A DNA stretch of 55,390 nt from NCBI RefSeq assembly GCF_026151205.1, contig NC_087084.1, forward strand, positions 15,969,337 through 16,024,726. The letters are read 5' to 3'. A program made the position numbers and the translations under genes. Positions 9,940 to 21,200 of the stretch are shown here, in pieces (the first letter of the stretch is position 1; the number at the start of each line of letters is the position of its first letter). Under the pieces are notes generated by a model. The model saw only the letters and a program-made list of their open reading frames with translations, ran no database searches and was not told the DNA's origin. This DNA comes from Bolinopsis microptera (taxonomy: Eukaryota; Ctenophora; Tentaculata; Lobata; Bolinopsidae).

Positions 9940-10209
9940 TAAACATTGTATTCAAAGTTTTTAATATTGTGTGTGAAGGATTTTAATAATCTTAATAATT
10001 TGAAACTTAAAGAAGTTAAAAGAGTGAATATATTGGTATTTGTGATTTATATAATGTGCTCGTTTAAAACGATTTTCTATTACATGTTGTGCATGTATCC
10101 ACAAAGAGGGAAGTTATATTTAGAAAGATTATAGTCTTTCTTGTGACACCTTTATTTTATATTTAATATTTTAAATCTTTCAAAGCCTTTTTAAGAAAGA
10201 ACGGGAGAT

Positions 10210-10374
10210 TGTGAATTGCTATATATTTGGTTTATATATTTATGATAGTCGATATAATATATACTAATTGTGTTCTATTTCAGAATGTACCACAAACATG
10301 TTGTCTGTGGGGTTTGATAATTACTTGTAACAACTGGTGTGTTTCATTGCATAGTGATCCATTTAAAGTTAACA
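10210..10374 (+). repeat. 3' LTR of the copia element
   Basis: Identical by eye to 8537-8701. Preceded by a polypurine tract (10192-10208) and followed by the TSD copy CTGAT. Confidence 0.9.
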
Positions 10375-10379
10375 CTGAT

Positions 10380-11623
10380 TACGACCAGGGTCCTCGCGGA
10401 TACCCCGCCTCGGAGGTCGAGCCAATGCCCGATGACGTCCCCTATATATACTTAAAGCTGATTCCCAACCAAAAACGTTAAAGATTTTGGTAAACATGAA
10501 ATTAAAGTCATCACTCATCCGGCAGGCAAAATTTCTGCAAGTTAATGGAAATGCAATTGCAATGGATAAAATCACTGTGCAAAGCCCCAATTGTATATTT
10601 AAAACCAATGGGTATCGGGTAAAGCCCAAAAAGGAATAATAATAATTGAGATGTGATACATACAAGTTGCCAGGGGTGCCCTACACCCCTGCAAGTAGCC
10701 TATGCTATGTATGTATATATACTATATAAACGACTTGACACAAATATCATTCCAGTTTACATACAATCTGACAGGTTCTACCAATCCAAGTGGTAAAGTA
10801 AGTTTCCATTCAGTTAGCAGTAAACAGTGTCAAGCACTGGTTGTACAAAAATAATAGGGACTATTTGTTACTCCCATATTTTACGGACGAAATGATCCCA
10901 GGGCCAGGCGGGTAGTTGATGCACATTTTACAAGCAAGAGCCACTTTGGTCTACTTGCTGTGAGGTGTCTCAGCTACATGGGTTGGGGGTCCTCCCTTTA
11001 AATAAAATGTTATTATTACAGGCTTGGGTACGGTAAGGCTGCGTACATACCTGTGGCTGGAGCATAGTAATTGGGAGTCTACTCAAGGAACTAGATTTTA
11101 GGCATGTGCATGGGTGGTCCCTCTAGAGTCTAGATTGGTACATCTTGAGCTTATCATTTTTATGATTTCACTGCAGACCTGGATGCATTTTCGGTCTCTA
11201 GCAGAAAATATCAGTCATAAGAAAGATCAAAGGTACTGTGAGTGGTGTTCTTAACAGACTGCTATTCGATTTACTAGGAAATAACTGGAATTTGTGATCT
11301 AGACTGATAAACACTACCTAGAGAAGAAATGCTCCGGGTGTTGTCAGGTGGGTAAAAGCCTGGACTGCTTGTTGCTATTGTAAATACAAATTCTCTTTTA
11401 TATTGACTGTAAAAGAAGATAGATTTTAGACTCTATTTTCAGTATGTATGACTATAAATTGCTCTCGCTAGGGGGTCTTCTGTCTAGCTTATATCTTCTA
11501 AATGATCCCTAGAACATATTATCCTGGAATTTCAGGGCGATAGCTCAAAAACTGTAGGAGAAGGTAGACTTTAAATAGACTCTATTTTCAGGGCGCAATT
11601 GAAATTCTCTCGCGTAATATAAT
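10380..11623. other. No gene recognised
   Basis: Continuation of the sequence split by the copia element. No frame with recognisable protein motifs, no clear TIRs and no arrays. Probably intergenic or old repeat. Confidence 0.3.
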
Positions 11624-11631
11624 TACACATA

Positions 11632-11991
11632 GAGTGGCGTAACGTTAGTGGCTGATTTAACTTGGCGCCCCCCGTCGGCTCGAAAAAGTCGCCCAAATTT
11701 TTTGTGTCCCTAAAAAAAAAATACAAAAAAAAGGTCGGGTGCCTTTTTTTGGCGCCCCCTACAGCTTTTTTGCGCCCCTGGAGCAAAAAAAGGACCCCAA
11801 AAATTGTTTCACACCAACTGAGCGCTAAATTGGACAGGGGAATACACCAATAAGGCGTTACTTTCAGTGAGAGGTCATAAAATTCAAGACAAATTCAAGA
11901 AAAAACCTAGGGGCGACTTTTCGTTGAGAAAGGGCGCCTTTTTTACGCCCCCCGGCGTAGCCGGGGTGGCCGGGGCAGCGTTACGCCACTG
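11632..11991. mobile_element. hAT-like non-autonomous element, 8-bp TSD
   Basis: Ends are GAGTGGCGTAACG and CGTTACGCCACTG, an inverted pair of 12-13 bp. TACACATA is duplicated at 11624-11631 and 11992-11999. An 8-bp TSD with a (C)AGTGG-type TIR is the hAT pattern. The 360-bp interior (ggcgccccc words, poly-A/T runs) has no transposase. A second copy lies at 42833-43079. Confidence 0.8.
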
Positions 11992-11999
11992 TACACATA

Positions 12000-12241
12000 G
12001 GTGCTGACCTTTGACTGGTGATTACTTTGGCTTGGAACAATAATTTTCCATAGGATCAAAAGCAGCTGATCATAGATATTACTCCCTTCTATTAGAAACA
12101 ACTAAAAAGTCGATTTCGAGAAAAAAATTTTCATGAAGAAAAAGTAAATTAACTTTTTAAAGAATTTAATTTTCAAATTTTGATACATTTCAATGTAAAT
12201 AATGGATAATACTGAACATTTTAATTTACCTTCAACATTAG
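12000..12241. other. Sequence just upstream of the PLNLS gene
   Basis: AT-rich. It ends in ttcaacattag, a possible 3' splice site immediately before ATAATGG. It is therefore unclear whether 12245 is the true start codon or an internal Met in an exon joined to unseen upstream exons. Confidence 0.4.
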
Positions 12242-12244
12242 ATA

Positions 12245-15200
12245 ATGGATGAGGAGACAGATGATCCACCAGCTTTGATGGACGAATGCACTAAGGAACA
12301 TGTCTCCAAAATGTTTGAAGATAATGGAGACTCTACAGTAGATCAGCAGGAGGAGGTTATGGAATCTGAGGGGGGCGAAAAGGCAGAAAATCCATTGCTC
12401 TATCAAAGAGAAATCGAGCAGAGTGGGAACAAGACTTGTGGCAGAGTAGAGGAGAAGGCTGAGTTGAGCAGACGTGACATTACACTAAGGGACGCTACAC
12501 CACATAGACTAAATGCAGAGACTGAAATCATTAAGTCAGAGGAGGGGAAGGGACCATCTCCGATCAAAACATCTAAACCTTTTGATCTGTACCCTAGTGT
12601 GAGTTAGTACAGTAAAAATGGTTTTTAAAATGTTTGCTCATGAAAATTGAATACAGATTTATTTATCATTATCAACTGATAATTGAACTTCCTTGTGTTG
12701 AAACTTAACCCACAGACCCTTCAGTTGAGTGTGTCACAAACAGCATTTTCGGATACTTCTTCGGTACTTTCTCCAGCCAGCAGCAGCGAGAATTACAATG
12801 AACCTCTAAATCTCAGTACAGGTGAGCATTACAATGAACCTCTAAATCTCAGTACAGGTGAGTATTACAATGAACCTCTAAATCTCAGTACAGGTGAGAA
12901 TTACAACAAACCTCTAAATCTCAGTACAGGTGAGCATTACAATGAACCTCTAAATCTCAGTACAGGTCAGCATTACAATGAACCTCTAAATCTCAGTACA
13001 GGTGAGAATTACAATGAACCTCTAAATCTCAGTACAGGTGAGCATTACAATGAACCTCTAAATCTCAGTACAGGTGAGCATTACAATGAACCTCTAAATC
13101 TCAGTACAGGTGAGAATTACAATGAACCTCTAAATATCAGTACAGGTAAGCATTACAATGAACCTCTAAATCTCTTATCTCAGTACAGGTCAGCTTCACA
13201 ATGAACCTCTAAATCTCAGTACAGGTGAGAATTACAATGAACCTCTAAATCTCAGTACAGGTGAGAATTACAATGAACCTCTAAATCTCAGTACAGGTGA
13301 GAATTACAATGAACGTCTGAGACAGAATGAACGCCTGAGACAGAACTGGAAGAGGCCAGAAGAGATTTGGTCTGTGAATCGGTGCGAGGGATGGTGCAAC
13401 CTCAAAAAAGAGTTGGCATCGGTTTTGGTGACTGGAAAAAACCTTGGGAGAGGATGGATGAGCGGGAAAGAGAGAGGGAGGTTATGCTGAGAGTGAAGGA
13501 GAACATTGAAAGAGAGAGGGAGGTGCAAGTAGGTTCTCTGGAGATGCAGAGCAGGTGGGGTGAGTGGAGAGAGCTCGTAATGAAGACGGATTTGAGCTGG
13601 CATACACTTTTTAAGTATGGTGACTCACTTATTGGGTTCATGCTAAGTGCTGTGTACGGCACCCTCTTAACCCCCTCTATGGTTTCCAAGTGGAGTGAAG
13701 ATGAGGATGGGAAGTGCAAGTTATGTGAGGAGAGGATGGGCACCATTCAGCACATTTTGGCTGGGTGTAAGGTGGCCCTTAGTCAAGGAAGGTATAGATG
13801 GCGGCACGACAAGGTTCTGAAGCAGATCTCTGAACAGGTTGTCTTCCATTGTGATCGCCGAGTGAACACTTATAAGAACAAGGCCGGCAATGGAAGACAG
13901 TTCATTGATTTTGTTCCTGCTGGGAGGAGAAAAGCAGGTACAGACGACCGGAAGGAGAGTCGTGGTTTTGGGATCCTGAGTGGGTATCGGGATTGGATAG
14001 TGCTGTCAGACCTTGAGGGGCAGCTTAAGTTTCCAAGTGAGATTGTGGAAACACGGCTGAGGCCGGACCTTGTGATATTCTCAAGGTCGGCAAAGACAGT
14101 TATTTGGTGGGAGCTAACAGTACCATCTGAAGAGCGGATCGCTGAATCGCACGAGTACAAACTCGACCGATACAGTGGTCTGCAGGCTGAGATTCAGGCG
14201 AAAGGTTGGTGCTGTTCTAATGCCGCAGTCGAAGTTGGAGCTAGGGGAGTGGTTGCGCAGAGTTTGGAGAGAGCTGCGAGGAGGATTGGTTTTAGAGGAA
14301 GAGAGCTGAAGAAGCTGGTACGGGACAGTGGGAAAGAGGCAGCCCACTGTTCCAGATGGATTTACTTGTTATCGAGAAAGAGGGAGTGGGAGTTCAGGAA
14401 GGTTGGAGCTTGAGAGTTCACTATAACATCTAGAGGAACCATAAACGTTATCTCGTCGCCAATTGCGAGCTCTAACGGGTCTCCTCAAGTGACTCTCGGA
14501 TCAGATGGTGGTTCAAGGGTGGACTGCTGGGGCGCCTGACAGGAAACCGTATTGCGATTAAAGCCCCGAAACGGTGTCAGGTTGGTAACTGATGATTCTG
14601 ATCCATGCTCCTGTGAGTTTGCTGTTGTATCTCAACTTGCTAAACTGAGGCATCTCCGCATCTTGGGTGAATATGCGTACATCTTCATACTAAACCCAGG
14701 TGTGGCATGTGTCAGTGAATACGGGCGAGCGGATGCAATAGCGAAGGTGGTGTGGCAAGGCCTAAAAGACACAGTCAGATAGTTGTCAGCTCGCTGACTG
14801 TAAGGGAGAAGGTATATCCGTATTTCGCTGCTACTGATGCAGTCCTTGATCTGGCAATCAAGGCTTCTCTGTTTTTCGTCTAACTATGTACCGTTGGGCT
14901 TGTGGAACCCGTAAGGGGGACATACATAGGTTAGAATGGTTTTGTGCACCAAGAGGAGTGAGGGAATGAGGGTTGAAGAGAGAGAGCTTGAGAGTTGTTA
15001 GGGTGGTTAGGATCAGTAGGTGGAGTGTTTGGTTGGAGCTTTCTGTTTTTGCTGTATAGCATTTTAGTCACTCCGCAGTTTATTAACTGTGTCTCAACTC
15101 AGAAATAGAAACATTCTCCAAATTTGACCTCATCTGCCTCAATGAAACCAACTGTAAAATTTCTAATCTTCCTAATGGTCTGAACGACATTGAAATCGAA

Positions 15201-18200
15201 CAGTTTCACGAGCCCTTTATCAAAGAACCTGCACGTAAATCGCTCGCCATCCACAAGCCCTAAAAAATTCCTTGAAAAGTTTGAAAACGTGCTCAGGGGT
15301 CTTGATAGACACTCCAGAAAGCAGATAGTCTTCCTGGGTGATGCAAATATTGATCTTATAAAATACGATACCGACGCTTACAGCCAGGATCTTATAAGCT
15401 TACTAGAAAAATATGGGTTTGCCCAGACTGTCTCCAAGCCTACCAGGGTAACTGACCACAGTGCAACGCTTATTGATCACGTGTATACTAATCACGTGAC
15501 CAACGTTATTAGTTGTAATGTCGTGACGTTGGATATGTCAGATCATCTCGCGGTTAGCACGACCATTAGTTTAGGAGCCACACCTAGTTTGAACGAGCGA
15601 TTCCGTAGTCAACGTGTAAAGAACAACAACACTAGCTTGAAATTAGAGGCCCGTGTATTTAACGAAGCTAATCATGCTAAATTCAAAGAGCTTATTGTAA
15701 GTGAGACCTGGGATGATGCTACCTCCTCAACGTGCGCTGATGAACAATACAATTCCATCTATCAAACGTACATGAAACACTACAATACTGCATACCCCCT
15801 GAAGCGCGACAGTTCGAGAAGAAAATTCGAAAGAGCTGACCCAAAGCCTTGGATCTTACCCTGGCTTGAGGCGGCATGCAACCGCAGGAAGTTACTTTTT
15901 TTTGAAAAAACTATAAATCCATCACAAAAAAACTGCGACGCGTATGATAAAATGAAAAAGTTTTGTCACAAACATGTGAATCTAGCCAAAGAAAAGTACT
16001 ATAAAAAAATGTTTGACAAATACCAAAACTGCTCTAAAAATCAATGGAAAATTATCAATGGCCTCCTGAACCGTAACAGAAAAAAGTTCGGACACACCCG
16101 TCTGAAGGACGACGATGGCACGATTATAAGCTCCGATCTGGCAGTCGCTGAGAAATTTAACGGCTACTTCTCCGGTATTGCAGCCAGTATCAAGAGGCAA
16201 ATCGCTGCCCGTCGAACCTTTGACCCAGGTGGTTTCAAGCATTTTCTTAAGGCTTCGTGTAATAACTCGATGTTTCTTAAGCCTACATCACACGGTGAAG
16301 TCCAAAAGATAATATCAGGGCTTAAGAACAAGTCCACACTCGATTGTAAAATTGAGCCATTGAAAATTGCAAACAGCTGCGAAAACTTTACCAGGGCACT
16401 AGCTAATGTCATTAACTGTTCGTTCTCCAGTGGTACCTTCCCAAATGCTCTAAAAACTGCGAAAGTCGTTCCTATCCACAAAGGTGGTTCAAAATTGGAA
16501 GTAGCTAATTATAGGCCGATCTCTCTTTTGGGATCATTCTCGAAAATTTATGAGAAACTTATGCATGCTCGTGTTTTAGAATTTTTAGATAAGAACGATT
16601 CTCTTTTCGAAAATCAATACGGATTTCGGCCAGGAAGATCGTGCGAACATGCACTGCTCAATGCCCAAAATTGTATACTACACTCTCTGAAAAAGAAACA
16701 AATTTCCCTACTGCTCCTGCTCGATTACAGTAAAGCCTTTGACGTGCTTGATCATGAGACCTTGCTTAAGAAGCTTGACCATTATGGGATCAGGGGAGTC
16801 GCGCACGAATGGTTTAGATCTTACCTCTGTAATCGATCTCAATACGTAACTTTAAACGGAACTTGCTCTTCTAGCATGCCCATAGTTTACGGCGTACCTC
16901 AGGGTAGCATTTTAGGACCTCTCTTATTTGTAATTTATATAAACGACCTACCTGGAATTAGTGATTTTGCAAAGTTCATCCTTTATGCCGACGACGCAAA
17001 CATATTAATTAGTGGAACCACCCTAGAAGAAATACAATTAAAAGCTAATCAGCTAATTTCACGTCTTGTAGATTGGGTAGGTGTTAATGGGCTATCTTTA
17101 AATGTAAAAAAGACGTGTTACATGATTTTCACTAGAAAAAGAATCGACTTCAGCGGCTTTAATTTGTCCATTGACAACACTGTAATCGAACGTAAGACTG
17201 AAGCAAAATTTTTAGGAGTGATCCTAGACGAAAAGCTCACTTGGCAAAAACACATTACGGCCGTTAGAATAAAGATGGGTCGCTACCTCGGAGTTATGTA
17301 TAAGCTAAAGCACCTTCTACCTATCAAAGCCCGCCTAAACATTTTCCAAAGCCTTATCCAATCCCATCTAAATTTCTGTTCTTTAGTGTGGGGATTTGCC
17401 TCAAAATGTCACATTGAATCTCTGTTCACCAAGCAAAAGCAGGGAATTAGAGCTGTTATGTCAGGATATGTAAATTATAGATATAAAGACGGCAATCCCC
17501 CGGAGCACACAAAAAGTGCGTTTAGATTGCATAATATCCTAACAGTCCATAGCGTCATTGTAAAAAACGCTCTTATTCTACTACACAAAGTAAGGAACAT
17601 GCCAAGCCTTCTCCCTAAATCCATCAAAGAACTTTTCCCTCACGATATTCCCACCTATAATTCCACATACGAACATAACCTTTCTTGGTTCACAACTTAC
17701 AACGGCCCAACATTTAGAAATACTCTTTTCTTCAAAGGACCCATGCTCTCTATTACAAAACAAAGTAAGGATATAACTATTCCAAGTTCTACCTTTTCAA
17801 TTGAAATCTTTAAAAATTCAGCTAAGCGCGAACTCCTCAAGCTGCAAAGCTCAGGAGACGATGAAAATTGGCCAAATTTCTTACTTTATAGTATACCTGG
17901 GCTAAGAAAGTCTCAAAGAGAAGGGCGCTCGCAAATAGACTACAGCACCGAGTTAGTAAGCGACAACTCGTAAAGAAAGATCACTCGCGACAAATGACTA
18001 TGATCTTTTATCAACAACATATCATTTTAATTTCACTGCCATTATGCAATGCCGAATTTACATCTGCCGCGCAAAACTTTTTATCTATTATTATTAAATA
18101 GTAATTAGCATGTTTACAAATTGCGACTTCAACCAGTTTTGCAGACCGTTAGTTATATAGTACTTTTAGTAGGGCATTTATTTTAATATATTTATTTTAC

Positions 18201-21200
18201 ATTATTATATTTTAGTGTGACTTCTATAATTTCATTTATGTAATAACCATTGATCAATAAATTGCGGCACACGCCAACCTCCACCGTGGGGTTTCAAAAC
18301 AAAACGTCTAAATCTCAGTACAGGTGAGAATTACAATGAACCTCTAAATCTCAGTACAGGTGAGAATTACAATGAACCACTAAATCTCAGTACAGGTGAG
18401 AATTACAATGAACCTCTAAAACTCAGTACAGGTGAGCATTACAATGAACCTCTAAATCTCAGTACAGGTGAGAATTACAATGAACCTCTAAATCTCAGTA
18501 CAGGTGAGAATTACAATGAACCTCTAAATCTCAGTACAGGTGAGCATTACAATGAACCTCTAAATCTCAGTACAGGTCAGCATTACAATGAACCTCTAAA
18601 TCTCAGCACAGGTGAGAATTTTCATGATAACGATTACAGATATGGAGTTTACAGACAGTGAGACTGTATATATATATTGTAACCATGGTAACGATTACAG
18701 ATATGGAGTTTACTGACAGTGAGACTGAAGCTAGACATGCTGTATGTAACATCTCCTCACACAGTGGACTGAACATTAACAATAGTAATGTTACTTCACA
18801 CACCAAACCTAAAGTTCAGCTCCCTTCTTTCTCCCCACAGAGGTTTCATTCCTTGAATTTAATCTAGATTCTTTCAGCTAACATTTAGATCAAGAACAAT
18901 TTAGAATCAAGACATAAATGAGTTTTTTGTAGTTTGTTATTGTGAAAAACTACCAGGATAGTTGTTCCTGCGCTGATTTAGATTGAAGTTGTTTGGGAAC
19001 CCTTCTGCTTTCTCTTAAACATAGTACTATTATACTTTACTTATACTCTCTATATAAAATAATGCTCTTTTAAAAATCTGAGTATATTTTCAGGTTTCCG
19101 CAGTCAATGTCTCCATTACACGTATCGGCTGGTTACGCTTCACCAGCTACCAGTATCCATGGCAACCAATCCCCCACACGTTCATTTCTCCCGGACGGTT
19201 TATCGGAGAACATCTCAGCTGTCAGAGTTAAAGTTAGATCCCGTCACGCTAGTTTCTCGGTAAGTTAGATCCCGTCACGCTAGTTTCTCGGTAAGTTAGA
19301 TCCCGTCACGCTAGTTTCTCGGTGAGTTAGATCCCGTCACGCTAGTTTCTCGGTGAGTTAGATCCCGTCACGCTAGTTTCTCGGTAAGTTAGATCCCGTC
19401 ACGCTAGTTTCTCGGTAAGTTAGATCCCGTCACGCTAGTTTCTCGGTAAGTTAGATCCCGTCACGCTAGTTTCTCGGTAATTTAGATCCCGTCACGCTAG
19501 TTTCTCGGTAAGTTAGATCCCGTCACGCTAGTTTCTCGGTAAGTTAGATCCCGTCACGCTAGTTTCTCGGTAATTTAGATCCCGTCACGCTAGTTTCTCG
19601 GTAATTTAGATCCCGTCACGCTAGTTTCTCGGTAAGTTAGATCCCGTCACGCTAGTTTCTCGGTGAGTTAGACCCCGTCACGCTAGTTTCTCGGTAAGTT
19701 AGATCCCGTCACGCTAGTTTCTCGGTGAGTTAGATCCCGTCACGCTAGTTTCTCGGTAAGTTAGATCCCGTCACGCTAGTTTCTCGGTGAGTAAGATTCC
19801 GTCACGCTAGTTTCTCGGTGAGTTAGATCCCGTCACGCTAGTTTCTCGGTAATTTAGATCCCGTCACGCTAGTTTTTCGGTGAGTTAGATTCCGTCACGC
19901 TAGTTTCTCGGTGAGTTAGATCCCGTCACGCTAGTTTCTCGGTGAGTTAGATCCCGTCACGCTAGTTTCTCGGTAAGTTAGATCCCGTCACGCTAGTTTC
20001 TCGGTGAGTTAGATCCCGTCACGCTAGTTTCTCGTTAATTTAGATCCCGTCACGCTAGTTTCTCGGTGAGTTAGATCCCGTCACGCTAGTTTCTCGGTGA
20101 GTTAGATCCCGTCACGCTAGTTTCTCGGTGAGTTAGATCCCGTCACGCTAGTTTCTCGGTAAGTTAGACCCCGTCCCGCTAGTTTCTCGGTGAGTTAGAT
20201 CCCGTCACGCTAGTTTCTCGGTAATTTAGATCCCGTCACGCTAGTTTCTCGGTGAGTTAGATTCCGTCCCGCTAGTTTCTCGGTGAGTTAGATCCCGTCA
20301 CGCTAGTTTCTCGGTAATTTAGATCCCGTCACGCTAGTTTCTCGGTAATTTAGATCCCGTCACGCTAGTTTCTCGGTAATTTAGATCCCGTCACGCTAGT
20401 TTCTCGGTAAGTTGATCCCGTCACGCTAGTTTCTCGGTAATTTAGATCCCGTCACGCTAGTTTCTCGGTAATTTAGATCCCGTCACGCTAGTTTCTCGGT
20501 GAGTTAGATCCCGTCACGCTAGTTTCTCGGTAAGTTAGATCCCGTCAGTCGTAAGGCTTGAAATCTTCGTAAAACTACATCATTAGAGCCTGTAAAAAGC
20601 ACTCTATCAAGTAAAATTCATATATAATCATATTATATTATATATAATCATCACAGTTTTTTTTTTTTTTTTTATCTAGACACTTATTTTACTTCGGTGT
20701 ATTCCAACAGCCACAATGTTACACAAGTGCAACCAGCCAATTACAGGAAGCCGAAGGATCTTTTTGGCCAGTGACGGTTAAGGTAGTGTGTACCATACTT
20801 TCTTCGTCCGAGACTTTGCTGCAATGTGCAGCTCCTCATTTAACCCTCACACCCGATTTCTCGAGTATTCGGCTGAGTAGACCGGGGGGCTGCATAGACC
20901 ACTCATGATCCTTAGCTGAACGTCGACGACGCTAACCCCACGACCAGGCAGTCAGTGGGTTTCGAACTCGCAACCTAACGATTGTAAGACAGGCGTTCTA
21001 ACCAACTGCGCTACCTGGCCGTTGATTAACTCAAAAGTAAAAATTGTAACAAAGGCAAAATTTAATCAGTCAAAATTCGTAGCATGTAAGTAATTATGGA
21101 TGGGGTACAACTCCACTCGGAAAATTATAGTATTTGATAAAGATATACAATATGACATGGCTTGATGGCTTCGTGTGGAAATACAAAACCATGTGATATA

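Larger units (their letters stand above)
8537..10374 (+). mobile_element. Complete short Ty1/copia element, internally deleted
   Basis: Two apparently identical 165-bp LTRs (8537-8701 and 10210-10374) begin TG and end CA. A 5-bp TSD, CTGAT, lies at 8532-8536 and 10375-10379. Directly after the 5' LTR, GTGGTAGCAGAG is a copia-type primer-binding site matching the 3' CUACCA part of initiator tRNA-Met. Purine-rich AAGAAAGAACGGGAGA precedes the 3' LTR. Only 1.84 kb long, it keeps Gag and the RT end with RNase H but lacks protease, integrase and most of RT. Identical LTRs imply a recent insertion, presumably mobilised in trans. Confidence 0.9.
13319..18302 (+). mobile_element. Composite retroelement insertion in the PLNLS array, 7-bp TSD
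   Basis: AACGTCT lies at 13312-13318 and at 18303-18309. In both places it is a rare CGT variant of the repeat unit (normally CCT), so it marks one insertion site. The inserted 5 kb holds two unrelated pieces in the same orientation: an endonuclease-like ORF (13367-14413) with about 700 bp of following sequence, then a 5'-truncated LINE of the A/B type (from about 15103) with its 3' end at 18302. Either a chimera formed during reverse transcription, or a second insertion joined the 5' end later. Confidence 0.7.

Noticed and set aside
11571-11853. Short frames around 11.6-11.85 kb
   Set aside because: They lie in the non-coding hAT-like element and its poly-A/T runs.
13402-14347. Minus-strand frames within the endonuclease ORF
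   Set aside because: Antisense shadows without motifs.
20940-21023. Functional tRNA gene on the minus strand
   Set aside because: Boxes A and B are present, but the acceptor and anticodon stems do not pair. The SINE interpretation fits better.
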